Numbered from the stretch's first letter, positions 1-8,417 are shown. The stretch: 30,867 nucleotides of DNA from an uncultured Lachnospiraceae bacterium (GCA_902489645.1 CABUAW010000030.1:1-30867), one strand, 5' to 3'. Notes: generated by a model from the sequence alone, not told the origin. Numbers and translations: made by a program.

Positions 1-1
1 T

Positions 2-604
2 TTAACTGCGGCAGAGTACGTAAAAGAACAGTCCATGGCGGCCTTGCAGATTTTTGATTACAAACAGTATAAAAATCTTAAAATTCATCTGGGCGGGACG
101 TATCAGATTCAAAATGCCTGTCTGGCTATTGAGGCTATTTGGAGCTTGAATTTGGAAACGCCGATGTGGACGGCCATTGTTCAGGGACTTGCCAGGGCAA
201 AATGGCCGGGAAGATTTCAATGTCTCTCAAAAAAACCGTTGATTTTCATTGACGGCGCCCATAATCCGGAGGGTGCGGCGGCCCTGAGAGAAACGGTGGA
301 GACTTATTTTCCCGAACAGAACAAGATTCTCGTCATGGGCGTTTTTGCGGATAAAGATTATATTTCCATTTTAAAAGAGATGTCTCCCCTTTCCAAAATT
401 TTAATCAGCTTCACTCCTCAAAATGCAAGGGGACTTGACAGCGGCAGACTGGAAATGGCGGCCCGCAGCTATTTTGAGCGGAGCATCGATGCAAAAACGG
501 CTGAAAAAGCCCTGGAGATTGCAAAAACACAGGCCGGGATCGAAGATGTTATAATAATTTTCGGTTCTTTATCAACTATTTCGACATTTTGTGGTATACT
601 GTGA
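2..604 (+). CDS. folC: Folylpolyglutamate/dihydrofolate synthase, C-terminal part (partial)
   Basis: The reading frame is open at the left edge, so this is the 3' end of a gene whose first half lies outside the window. FolC is a cytosolic Mur-ligase-type ATP-dependent enzyme that adds glutamate to dihydropteroate/tetrahydrofolate. The visible part carries the family hallmarks WPGRF followed by a FIDGAHNPEG motif, which opens the C-terminal glutamate-ligase domain. The upstream ATP-binding P-loop domain is not visible. It stands directly upstream of folE and other folate genes, which supports the call. The stop codon lies inside the first copy of a 21-bp repeat that also carries an extended -10 promoter motif. 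Confidence 0.9.
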   Translation, partial: LTAAEYVKEQSMAALQIFDYKQYKNLKIHLGGTYQIQNACLAIEAIWSLNLETPMWTAIVQGLARAKWPGRFQCLSKKPLIFIDGAHNPEGAAALRETVETYFPEQNKILVMGVFADKDYISILKEMSPLSKILISFTPQNARGLDSGRLEMAARSYFERSIDAKTAEKALEIAKTQAGIEDVIIIFGSLSTISTFCGIL

Positions 605-660
605 ACAGTTAGCGAGGTCTTTCACGAGCTTAGTTGATATGGTATACTGTGAACAGTTAG
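592..660 (+). repeat. Two 21-bp direct repeats with embedded palindrome
   Basis: The same 21 bases occur at 592-612 and 640-660, with a 48-bp period. Each copy starts with TGGTATACT and continues with GTGAACAGTTAG. Within each copy ACTGT-GA-ACAGT is a small inverted repeat. The first copy overlaps the folC stop codon and the second sits 26 bp before folE. It could be a duplicated promoter/operator or 1.4 copies of a dispersed 48-bp repeat; the window alone cannot decide. Confidence 0.75.
640..648 (+). promoter_or_regulatory. Extended -10 promoter candidate for folE
   Basis: TGGTATACT matches the extended -10 pattern TGnTATAAT with one mismatch (TATACT hexamer at 643-648). No good -35 hexamer lies 16-18 bp upstream, as is tolerated for extended -10 promoters. 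An identical element is at 592-600. The palindrome ACTGT-GA-ACAGT overlaps the start-site region, a plausible repressor position. Function is inferred only from sequence. Confidence 0.45.
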
Positions 661-685
661 TTAATAATTTATAGCGGAGGCTGAC

Positions 686-1243
686 ATGATAGATGAAAAG
701 AAAATCGAGGCGGGCATACGGCTGCTTTTAGAGGGTATCGGTGAAGACCTGGAACGCCCGGGACTCATTGACACGCCGCACCGCATTGCGAATATGTACA
801 AAGAGATTTATGGGGGGTTGAGCGAGGATGCGTCTGTTCATCTGGAAAAGACCTTTCCTGCGATGAATAATGAGCTTGTTTTGGAAAAGGACATTACATT
901 TTATTCCACCTGTGAGCATCATTTGCTGCCTTTTTATGGCAAAGCCCATATTGCCTACATCCCGGATGATAAGGTTGTGGGATTGAGTAAGCTGGCCCGG
1001 ACGGTGGACGTGTTTGCCAGACGGCCGCAGATTCAGGAACAGATGACGGCCCAGATTGCCGATGCGATTATGCGTCATTTAAAACCGAGAGGGGTTATGG
1101 TGATTTTGCAGGCCGAGCATATGTGCATGACGATGCGTGGCATTAAAAAACCGGGAAGTCAGACGATGACCTATGTCTGTCGGGGAGCTTTTGAAAATAA
1201 TCCTGCGCTTTGTCAAATGGTCTTTCATATGGTGAAATCATGA
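686..1243 (+). CDS. folE: GTP cyclohydrolase I
   Basis: Converts GTP to 7,8-dihydroneopterin triphosphate, the first step of folate synthesis, as a cytosolic homodecameric zinc enzyme. At 185 residues it is the normal family length. The zinc ligands are visible: Cys76 and His79 in CEHHLLPF, and Cys147 in HMCMTMRG. The signature GLSKLARTVDVFARRPQ lies at about 99-115. A GGAGG ribosome site at 676-680 precedes the ATG by a short spacer. Its stop TGA overlaps the start of the next gene (ATGA), indicating translational coupling with the HD-domain gene. Confidence 0.97.
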   Translation: MIDEKKIEAGIRLLLEGIGEDLERPGLIDTPHRIANMYKEIYGGLSEDASVHLEKTFPAMNNELVLEKDITFYSTCEHHLLPFYGKAHIAYIPDDKVVGLSKLARTVDVFARRPQIQEQMTAQIADAIMRHLKPRGVMVILQAEHMCMTMRGIKKPGSQTMTYVCRGAFENNPALCQMVFHMVKS

Positions 1244-1749
1244 GATGGAATGAAATTCCGAAGGACATGGAGCGTGTGCAGAAAATTCTTCACCATCCGG
1301 AATTTAAAAAGTCCATGGATTGGATAGATGATTTAGAGAGGGACAGGATTTTTTGCGGTCATAATATGGTTCATTTGCTGGATGTGGCCCGGATTGCCTG
1401 GATTGACAGTCTGGAGCAAGGGGAAGACCTGCGAAAAGATGTGGTTTACGCCGCAGGATTGCTTCATGACGTGGGAAAATATCTTCAATATAAAGAAGGA
1501 ACTCCCCATCATATTTCAAGCGCTGAGCTGGCACAGAAAATATTGGCGGAAGCCGGCTTTACTGAGGATGAAAATAAGATAATTTGTCAGGCTATTTTGA
1601 GCCATCGGGACAGAACTGCGGCCGGGAAAAGCCGCCTTGGACGGATTTTATATCGGGCGGATAAAATATCCCGGGCCTGCTATGCCTGTGACGCGGCAGC
1701 GGAATGTAACTGGAGTGAAGATAAAAAGACACCGGGAGTGATTACATGA
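1240..1749 (+). CDS. HD-domain phosphohydrolase in folate operon
   Basis: A 169-residue single-domain HD hydrolase. Metal-binding residues are visible: His45, the His76-Asp77 pair in LLHDVGKY, and Asp141 in YRADKISR. HD proteins are metal-dependent phosphatases or phosphodiesterases. I chose the ATG at 1240, which overlaps the folE stop, instead of an upstream in-frame TTG at 1210 that has no ribosome site and lies inside folE. The gene sits exactly between folE and folP with ATGA overlaps on both sides. It is therefore a good candidate for the dephosphorylation of dihydroneopterin triphosphate, a step for which no Nudix-type FolQ is visible here. That role is an inference; the HD family call is firm. 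Confidence 0.85.
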   Translation: MRWNEIPKDMERVQKILHHPEFKKSMDWIDDLERDRIFCGHNMVHLLDVARIAWIDSLEQGEDLRKDVVYAAGLLHDVGKYLQYKEGTPHHISSAELAQKILAEAGFTEDENKIICQAILSHRDRTAAGKSRLGRILYRADKISRACYACDAAAECNWSEDKKTPGVIT

Positions 1750-2594
1750 TAAAATCAATAAACATTGGCGGAAAAGAATTTGCGGCAGCAGGACATACGT
1801 ATATTATGGGTATTCTGAATGTGACGCCGGATTCATTTTCTGACGGCGGAAAATATACAACTTTGGATAAAGCTTTAAAGCATGCGGAACAGATGATTCG
1901 TGAAGGCGCGGATATCATCGATATCGGAGGCGAATCGGCCCGTCCGGGGCACACTCTGATTTCCGATGAAGAAGAAAAAGCCAGGGTGCTTCCGGTGATT
2001 GAAGCTGTAAAAAGCCGGTTTGATGTACCGGTTTCTATAGATACCTATAAATCCGGGGTGGCCAGAGCCGCTGTTTTGGCCGGAGCCGATTTAGTCAATG
2101 ATATTTGGGGATTAAAGTACGATGAAAAGCTGGCCGGGGTCATTGCCGAAGCCAGGGTTCCCTGTTGCCTGATGCACAACCGGAGGACTGCGGAATATAA
2201 GCATTTTATGACAGATTGTCTGAATGATTTGCGGGAAACGATTACTATCGCTAAAAAAGCCGGTATTGAAGATGAACAGATGATTCTGGACCCGGGCGTG
2301 GGCTTTGGGAAAACCTACGAACATAACTTAATTGTTATGAAGCATCTGGATGCATTTCGGGAACTGGGATATCCGGTTCTTCTTGGAACTTCGAGAAAGT
2401 CCATGATTGGTTTGACCCTGGATTTGCCGGCGGACCAGAGAGTGGAGGGCACACTGGCGACGACGGTGATGGGGGTTATGGCCGGAATGAGCTTTGTCCG
2501 TGTTCACGATGTGGAAGCAAATCGGAGGGCCATTCAGATGACCGAAGCGATTTTGAAAGTGCGGGAGGAATCAATTTGGGACACATTGGGATAA
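1746..2594 (+). CDS. folP: Dihydropteroate synthase
   Basis: Condenses p-aminobenzoate with 6-hydroxymethyl-dihydropterin diphosphate to form dihydropteroate; it is the target of sulfonamides. The 282-residue TIM-barrel shows the two Pfam signatures MGILNVTPDSFSDGG (21-35) and GGESARPGH (61-69). It also has VSIDTYK, DPGVGFGKT and GTSRKSMIG. The start ATG overlaps the stop of the HD gene, and the 3' end overlaps folBK by 19 bases. No domain is missing and no substitution stands out. Confidence 0.97.
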   Translation: MIKSINIGGKEFAAAGHTYIMGILNVTPDSFSDGGKYTTLDKALKHAEQMIREGADIIDIGGESARPGHTLISDEEEKARVLPVIEAVKSRFDVPVSIDTYKSGVARAAVLAGADLVNDIWGLKYDEKLAGVIAEARVPCCLMHNRRTAEYKHFMTDCLNDLRETITIAKKAGIEDEQMILDPGVGFGKTYEHNLIVMKHLDAFRELGYPVLLGTSRKSMIGLTLDLPADQRVEGTLATTVMGVMAGMSFVRVHDVEANRRAIQMTEAILKVREESIWDTLG

Positions 2595-3412
2595 GAGATT
2601 TGGAAATCTTTGCTCACCATGGCGTTTATCCTGAGGAAACAGAAAATGGACAGATGTTTTATGTTTCTGCGGATTTATACCTGGATACGTGGGAAGCGGA
2701 GCATACGGATGATTTGGAGGCTTCCGTAAATTACGGGACGGTTTGTGAAGCTGTCAAAGATATAATGACACGGCAGAATTTTAAGCTTATCGAGCGGGCG
2801 GCCGGCGAAATTTGCGAAAGTTTAATGACAGATTTTTCAAAACTTAACAAAGTCCGTGTAAAATTGTATAAACCTGAAGCCCCAATACCGATTCCATTCG
2901 GTACAGTGTTTGCCGAAGCATGCCGGGAATGGCGAGCGGTTTATCTTGGAATTGGCAGTAATATGGGAGATAAAGAAGAAAATATCCGGTCGGCCATCCG
3001 ACTTTTGTCAGAAACACAGGGAATTCAGGTGGAGAAAGTCTCCTCTCTGATTGAAACAGAGCCTTACGGTTATACGGAACAGGATAAATTTTTAAACGGT
3101 TGTCTGAAACTGCGAACCTGGCTTTCGCCGGACGAACTGCTGAGGCGTACTCAGGAGATTGAGAAGCTTTTGCACCGGGAACGGAAAATTCACTGGGGAC
3201 CGCGGACGATAGATTTGGATATTCTTTTGTATGGGGAAGAAATCATACATACGAAGGATTTGTGTGTACCCCATATGGATATGATAAACCGGCGGTTTGT
3301 GCTGGAGCCGCTGGATGAAATTGGCGGCTGGGTCTGGCATCCGGTAGAAAAGAAAACCATTCACCAGTTAAAAGAAACATTGAATGAGAAGGAGGCAATG
3401 AGTCATGATTGA
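2576..3412 (+). CDS. folBK: Dihydroneopterin aldolase / HPPK fusion
   Basis: A two-domain fusion of 278 residues. Residues 2 to about 118 form FolB, which cleaves dihydroneopterin to 6-hydroxymethyl-dihydropterin (GIRDLEIFAHHGVYPEE at the start, LIERAAGEI later). Residues from about 122 form FolK, the pyrophosphokinase that activates the product, with YLGIGSNMGD, HWGPRTIDLDILLYG and RRFVLEPLDEI. The start is TTG at 2576: a GGGAGG ribosome site at 2563-2568 is 7 bases upstream, and no ATG lies nearby before the FolB motif. The gene overlaps folP. Fusion of consecutive steps allows channelling of the pterin alcohol; this is inference. Confidence 0.95.
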   Translation: MGHIGIRDLEIFAHHGVYPEETENGQMFYVSADLYLDTWEAEHTDDLEASVNYGTVCEAVKDIMTRQNFKLIERAAGEICESLMTDFSKLNKVRVKLYKPEAPIPIPFGTVFAEACREWRAVYLGIGSNMGDKEENIRSAIRLLSETQGIQVEKVSSLIETEPYGYTEQDKFLNGCLKLRTWLSPDELLRRTQEIEKLLHRERKIHWGPRTIDLDILLYGEEIIHTKDLCVPHMDMINRRFVLEPLDEIGGWVWHPVEKKTIHQLKETLNEKEAMSHD

Positions 3413-4406
3413 TTTGCATGTACATCTGGCCGGGTCATTGAAACCGGCAACTATTATTGAATATGCCAAGGAGAGAAATGTGCCTTTGCCCACTTACAAT
3501 GCTTCCGAGCTGGAAAGCTATCTTGAAGCGCCGGACCACTGTGCGGATGTGGCGGAGTTTTATGAGCTTTGCGATATGACCGACTGGGTTTTGCAGGAGC
3601 GGCGTGCAATCCGTCGGGCGATGGCGGAGATGGTACGGGAATTGGATACCCAGGGGGTTATGTATGCCGAAATTCGTTTCTCGCCGTCGGAGTGTACGCT
3701 GGGCGGTTTGCGTCAGGGAGATGCAGTCGCTGCGGCTGTGGAAGGATTGGCTCGGGGAATGCAGGAAAGCCGCCGGATTCGGGCCAACCTGGTACTTTGC
3801 ATTATCCCGAAGATGGACGAACACGAGGCGTTTGAAACGATTGTGGAGGCAAAAAAGCATCTGCGAAAGGGTGTCTGCGGACTGGACCTTTTGCTGGACG
3901 AAGCCCTGTATGAGACGGATGTGTATGACTGGCTTTTTGGGCTGATTAAAGAAGAACATATTCCATTTACCGTCCATGCGGGACAGTATAATACGGACAG
4001 TATGCGCAAGGCTATCCGCTACGGCGCCCAGAGAATCAGCCAGGGCTTACATATTCTGGATGACGACGATTTACTGCAGGAGATTATTAACCGGAAAGTC
4101 GTTGTCGAATGTTGTCCGGCCAGTAATTTGAAATTGGGTTCTGTGGGCAATTACAGCCATCATCCCATCCGAAAGCTTTTTGACAGGGGTGTTCCGGTGT
4201 GCGTCTGTACCGACCGGCTGAGAGTATCCGGAATTACACTGGCTGAGGAGTACCGGAAGCTTGAGCGGTATCTTGGCTTTACGCCTTATGAAATTTATCA
4301 GATGAATCAAAATGCTGTAAACGGCGCTTTTCTGTCCCAAATGGAAAAGGACCGTCTGCGGTTTGACTTATATAAAGCCAACAAGGCAATCGTGGACAAG
4401 GAGTAA
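3405..4406 (+). CDS. Adenosine-deaminase-like amidohydrolase with altered catalytic residues
   Basis: 333 residues, the length and fold pattern of the adenosine/adenine deaminase family. Metal ligands are kept: His5 and His7 (HVHLAGS), His191 (HAGQ) and Asp270 (CTDR). Three catalytic positions are not: the HAGE glutamate is Gln194, the catalytic histidine of the RIGHG motif is Gln213 (RISQG), and the second Asp of TDD is Arg271. The usual CPTSN appears as CPASN. It is therefore unlikely to be an ordinary adenosine deaminase, although automatic annotation would call it one. It overlaps folBK by a few bases behind a GGAGG site at 3391-3395, so it belongs to the folate operon. Its substrate is unknown; a pterin, another amide, or a non-catalytic role are possible. 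Confidence 0.8.
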   Translation: MIDLHVHLAGSLKPATIIEYAKERNVPLPTYNASELESYLEAPDHCADVAEFYELCDMTDWVLQERRAIRRAMAEMVRELDTQGVMYAEIRFSPSECTLGGLRQGDAVAAAVEGLARGMQESRRIRANLVLCIIPKMDEHEAFETIVEAKKHLRKGVCGLDLLLDEALYETDVYDWLFGLIKEEHIPFTVHAGQYNTDSMRKAIRYGAQRISQGLHILDDDDLLQEIINRKVVVECCPASNLKLGSVGNYSHHPIRKLFDRGVPVCVCTDRLRVSGITLAEEYRKLERYLGFTPYEIYQMNQNAVNGAFLSQMEKDRLRFDLYKANKAIVDKE

Positions 4407-4412
4407 GAGACA

Positions 4413-5555
4413 ATGGAAGACTTAGTGAAATTACGTGATGAGATTGACACTATTGATAACCAGATTGTCAGTCTTTTTGAACAGCGTATGGCGGTGGCGG
4501 AAAAGGTAGCCGCCTTTAAACGCAGTGTTGGAAAACCGGTTCTGGATAAGGAGCGGGAAAGAATTAAAATACAGAAGGTCACGGAGAAAACCTCCAATAC
4601 CTTTAATCGTCAGGCCGTGGAATCTCTGTTTGGCCAGATTATGGCAGTCAGCCGGATGCTCCAATATCAGCACCTGGCCAGTGAGCGGGTAGGCGTGGAA
4701 GGCTTCAGTGTGGAGGAAATGGTCACGACACCGAAAACAAAGGTGGTTTATACCGGCGTTCCCGGAGCTTATGCGGAGGCGGCGATGGACAGCTATTTCG
4801 GAACGGAAATCGACGGCTTCAACGTGGAGACCTTTGGCGATGCCATGGAAGCGGTTCACAGCGGTAAGGCCGAATTTGGCGTGCTGCCGATTGAAAATTC
4901 TTCCACGGGCAGTGTGAACGACGTTTATGATTTATTGTCCGCCTATGACAATCATATTGTCGGGGAGACGATGATAAAAATTGAACATGCGCTTTTAGGA
5001 CTTCCGGGAAGCCGTCTGGAGGATATACGGACGGTCTATTCCCATCCGCAGGGGTTGATGCAGTGCAGCCGCTTCCTTGATAAATGCAGGGACTGGCAGC
5101 AGGTCAGCCTTCAAAATACGGCGGCATCGGCAAAAAGGGTTCTTGATGACGCAGACATGACTCAGGCCGCCATTGCCAGCAAGCAGGCGGCCCAGAATTT
5201 TGGCTTAACGATTTTAAAAGATAAGCTGAACGATTTGGATAATAATTTCACTCGATTTGTTATTATAAGCCATAAGAAAATGTTCCAGGAAAATGCAGAT
5301 AAAATCAGCGTTTGTTTTGAAGTGCCTCACGAGAGCGGTACTCTGTATAATATTCTCGGCCATTTTATTTTTAACGGTCTGAGTATGACGCGGATTGAAT
5401 CCCGGCCGATTCAGGGAAAACCGTGGCAGTATCGTTTTTTTGTTGATTTCAATGGAAATCTCAGAGAGCAGGCCGTGAGAAATGCCCTTCATGGGATTCA
5501 GTCGGAAACCGAGGGCTTCCGTATTCTTGGAAACTATATAGGAGTGGAACAGTAA
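4413..5555 (+). CDS. pheA: Bifunctional chorismate mutase / prephenate dehydratase
   Basis: P-protein of phenylalanine synthesis, turning chorismate into prephenate and then phenylpyruvate. Domains in order: AroQ-type chorismate mutase (about 1-85), prephenate dehydratase (about 111-285) and a regulatory ACT domain (about 297-378). The dehydratase shows ENSSTGSV (161-168) and the catalytic TRF triplet (280-282). The ACT domain carries ESRP (329-332), which binds the feedback inhibitor phenylalanine in relatives. AAGGAG lies just before the start, 6 bp after the previous stop, so it is probably cotranscribed with the folate genes. Chorismate is also the precursor of p-aminobenzoate, a metabolic link to that cluster. 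Confidence 0.95.
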   Translation: MEDLVKLRDEIDTIDNQIVSLFEQRMAVAEKVAAFKRSVGKPVLDKERERIKIQKVTEKTSNTFNRQAVESLFGQIMAVSRMLQYQHLASERVGVEGFSVEEMVTTPKTKVVYTGVPGAYAEAAMDSYFGTEIDGFNVETFGDAMEAVHSGKAEFGVLPIENSSTGSVNDVYDLLSAYDNHIVGETMIKIEHALLGLPGSRLEDIRTVYSHPQGLMQCSRFLDKCRDWQQVSLQNTAASAKRVLDDADMTQAAIASKQAAQNFGLTILKDKLNDLDNNFTRFVIISHKKMFQENADKISVCFEVPHESGTLYNILGHFIFNGLSMTRIESRPIQGKPWQYRFFVDFNGNLREQAVRNALHGIQSETEGFRILGNYIGVEQ

Positions 5556-5557
5556 TC

Positions 5558-6853
5558 ATGAAAATCAGAGTACATGAATTAATTTTATATCGAAATTTTG
5601 CAGAAACTATTTTTTATGATATGGCCGAAGTGGCCAATAATTATTCCAATGAAGCGTGTGACAGGGAGGCGCTGATTGATAAATTATATCAGTGCATCAA
5701 CGAAATTGTCACAATTGCCAGGGACCATGGGTTTAATGGAAATCTCTGGCACGGATATCTCACATATCTTTTGACGACTAATGAAAATGCGTTCAGCATG
5801 TCCTGTGAGAAGAAAGGCGCCATTGAGGGCAGTATCAATGAACTGGCCTTACATGACCTGCATATATTTAGGGAAGCCTATGATGTGGACTGGGATGATA
5901 TTGAAAAAGAGCTGGGCGTGCATTTTATCAGCATGATTCGCGCCTTCCACAACCCGGATAATCTGGGAATTATCTACAGCCAGAGTTTAAGGGAGCGGAT
6001 TGACGAGTTAAATGGCCAGCTTGCGGAAGCGAAAGACGTTCATCGGATGTACGATGTGCTGACAGATTTTTATAAGGATTACGGCGTGGGAAAATTCGGC
6101 CTTCATCGGGCGTTTAAAATTATCAGTGACGGTCAGGCACCGGAGATTGCTCCGATTACACGGACAGAGAAGGTTGTTCTTTCGGATATTGTCGGCTATG
6201 AGCTTCAGAAGAAAAAGCTGAGGGATAATACGGAGGCGTTTATCCAGGGGAAAAAGGCGAATAATGCCTTACTTTACGGCGACAGCGGTACGGGAAAATC
6301 GACAAGTATTAAGGCGATTTTGAATGAATATTATAAAGACGGACTCCGCATGATTGAAATATATAAACATCAGTTTAAGGATATTTCAAATGTCATTGCT
6401 CAGATTAAAAACCGGAATTATAAATATATTCTGTACATGGATGATTTGTCTTTTGAGGAATTTGAAATTGAATATAAATATTTAAAGGCGATTATCGAGG
6501 GCGGGTTGGAGACGAAGCCGGATAACGTGGTTATTTATGCCACATCCAACCGCAGACATCTTATCCGTGAAACATGGGGCGACCGGAAACAGGCGCCGGA
6601 TGATGTGCATGGAAATGATTCCATGCAGGAAAAATTATCCCTGGCTACCCGGTTTGGCGAGTCGATTTATTATGGCAAGCCAAATCAGAAAGAATATTTG
6701 GAAATCGCCAGGGAACTGGCGAAACGCTACGGTATTACCATGAGCGAAGCGGAAATTGAGCAGGAAGCTGTTAAATGGGAACTCGGCCACGGCGGACGTT
6801 CCGGCCGGACGGCTCAGCAGTTTATTAATCATCTTATAGGAATTGCGGAATAA
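5558..6853 (+). CDS. DUF815-family AAA-type ATP-binding protein
   Basis: 431 residues. An N-terminal helical region (about 1-200) without a recognised motif precedes a P-loop ATPase domain. Walker A is GDSGTGKST (241-249), Walker B is ILYMDDLSF (291-299), a sensor-like ATSNRRHL lies at 328-335, and a likely arginine finger at SLATRFG. This matches the DUF815 family, common in Firmicutes and of uncertain biological role. The ATG lies 2 bases after the pheA stop; the nearest ribosome-like GGAG is about 13 bases upstream, a rather long spacing. It is followed 20 bp later by the Ppx-HD gene, so the two may be cotranscribed. Confidence 0.85.
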   Translation: MKIRVHELILYRNFAETIFYDMAEVANNYSNEACDREALIDKLYQCINEIVTIARDHGFNGNLWHGYLTYLLTTNENAFSMSCEKKGAIEGSINELALHDLHIFREAYDVDWDDIEKELGVHFISMIRAFHNPDNLGIIYSQSLRERIDELNGQLAEAKDVHRMYDVLTDFYKDYGVGKFGLHRAFKIISDGQAPEIAPITRTEKVVLSDIVGYELQKKKLRDNTEAFIQGKKANNALLYGDSGTGKSTSIKAILNEYYKDGLRMIEIYKHQFKDISNVIAQIKNRNYKYILYMDDLSFEEFEIEYKYLKAIIEGGLETKPDNVVIYATSNRRHLIRETWGDRKQAPDDVHGNDSMQEKLSLATRFGESIYYGKPNQKEYLEIARELAKRYGITMSEAEIEQEAVKWELGHGGRSGRTAQQFINHLIGIAE

Positions 6854-6873
6854 GCAGGAGGGAGGCAGAACGG

Positions 6874-8412
6874 ATGCCCATACAACTGTTGGCAGCCATC
6901 GATGTAGGTTCAAGTGAGGTTGCAATGAAAATCTATCAGTTTTCCAAACGGACTGGAATTCAGGAAGTGGAGTATGTCCGTTCAATTGTCGAGCTTGGGG
7001 CAGACACCTATAATACGGGTGTGATTGCCCACGACACCGTGCGGGAGTTGTGCGGTGTGCTGGGTGGATTTGTCGATAAATTGAAAGAGTACCGTATTGA
7101 AAAATATGTGGCTTACGCAGGAAGCGCCATGCGTGAGGCGAGAAACCGGGAATTGGTGCTGGACGAAATACGGCTCAGGACAGGGCTGAATGTACAAATC
7201 ATCGGAAATGCACAGCAGCGGTTTCTCATACTGCAGTCACTGGCCGGAACAATGCGGCAGTTTGACACCCTTTCAAAAGAGGGGATGGCCGTGGTGGACC
7301 TTTCTTCGGGAAGTCTGCAGGTGTCCGTGTATGCGGAGGGCGTTCTGCAGCTAACTCAGAATCTGAAACTGGGTTCTCTTAGAATCCGGGAAATCCTGGC
7401 GGATATTGAGCAGCAGACCACGTCGTTTGTCAGCGTTATGGAAGACTATATCGGCAATGACCTTCGAACTCTGCAGAGGCTTGTGATTAAAGATTACCGG
7501 GTGAAGCACGTGATTGTTCTCGGTGAGGAAATAGCGACGCTTCTGAATGCGGTCAATGCTTCAAAAAACAGGGAAAGCTTTACGGCTTCCCAGTTTGAGA
7601 AATTTTATATCAAGCTGATGCGGAGCAGAGAAGAGGATATATCTAAAAAATATAATATTCCCTATGAGACGGCCACCGTATTAAAACCATCTATGATTAT
7701 TTTTAAAAATTTGGTGGAAATGCTGGGCGGAGAGGTCGTGTGGGCTTCCAATGTGGGCTTATGCGACGGTATTTTGGCAGATTATGTGCGGAGCCGCCAT
7801 GTGGCTAAAAATACCCGTGATTTTACGGAGGATATTATTTCTGTCACCCGTCAGATGGCGAAGCATTATGAAAGTGACATAAAGCATACGCAGAATGTGG
7901 AGCAGCTTTCTCTGGCCATTTTTGACAGTATCCGGAAGGTGTCCGGACTGACTCAGAGAGACCGTCTGCTTCAGCAGGTTTCGGCCATCCTTCATGATTG
8001 CGGTAAATATGTCAATATGATGCACGGCACGGATAATACGTATTATCTGGTTTTAAATACGGAGATTATCGGCCTTTCAGAAGCGGAAAAGCGGGTGGTT
8101 GCCAATGTGATTCGTTTTAATTCCAATGGAGAAATACCGGAATACGCAGAGGTGTCCGGCGAAATGAATCATGTGGATTATGTGCGTATGATTAAAATGG
8201 CAGCGATTCTCAGGTTAGCCAATGGCATGGACCGGAGTCATTTACAGAGGATTCAGGACGTCCGGGTTACGGTGAAAGATAATGAATTGAAAATTATGGC
8301 AAATACGATTTATGATATCACACTGGAACAGGGAATGATGGACAGCCGGGCCCACTTTTTTGAACGGATTTATGGACTTCGGCCGATTCTCCGGCAAAAA
8401 CGAAGGGGGTAA
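6874..8412 (+). CDS. Ppx/GppA-like protein fused to HD domain, phosphatase site degenerate
   Basis: 512 residues: an actin-fold Ppx/GppA region (about 5-300, opening with AIDVGSSEV) followed by an HD region (about 320-500). The acidic GxEEAR motif of exopolyphosphatases reads GNAQQR (111-116), and the DIGGGS phosphate loop reads DLSSGS (142-147). The Ppx chemistry may thus be lost. The HD part looks intact: His338, His374-Asp375 in LHDCGKY and Asp453 in LANGMDRSH. It has a strong GGAGG site 8 bases before the ATG and is followed 5 bp later by ppk1, so polyphosphate or (p)ppGpp-type nucleotide metabolism is the likely context. It could be a polyphosphate sensor or an HD phosphohydrolase; the exact reaction is not shown by sequence. 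Confidence 0.8.
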   Translation: MPIQLLAAIDVGSSEVAMKIYQFSKRTGIQEVEYVRSIVELGADTYNTGVIAHDTVRELCGVLGGFVDKLKEYRIEKYVAYAGSAMREARNRELVLDEIRLRTGLNVQIIGNAQQRFLILQSLAGTMRQFDTLSKEGMAVVDLSSGSLQVSVYAEGVLQLTQNLKLGSLRIREILADIEQQTTSFVSVMEDYIGNDLRTLQRLVIKDYRVKHVIVLGEEIATLLNAVNASKNRESFTASQFEKFYIKLMRSREEDISKKYNIPYETATVLKPSMIIFKNLVEMLGGEVVWASNVGLCDGILADYVRSRHVAKNTRDFTEDIISVTRQMAKHYESDIKHTQNVEQLSLAIFDSIRKVSGLTQRDRLLQQVSAILHDCGKYVNMMHGTDNTYYLVLNTEIIGLSEAEKRVVANVIRFNSNGEIPEYAEVSGEMNHVDYVRMIKMAAILRLANGMDRSHLQRIQDVRVTVKDNELKIMANTIYDITLEQGMMDSRAHFFERIYGLRPILRQKRRG

Positions 8413-8417
8413 TTGAA

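Noticed and set aside
3405..4406. Annotating the amidohydrolase as plain adenosine deaminase (add)
   Set aside because: The catalytic Glu, His and second Asp are replaced, so the specific activity is not supported.
6874..8412. Annotating the Ppx-like gene as ppx or gppA
   Set aside because: Key acidic and glycine-loop residues differ, so only the fold and HD domain are supported.
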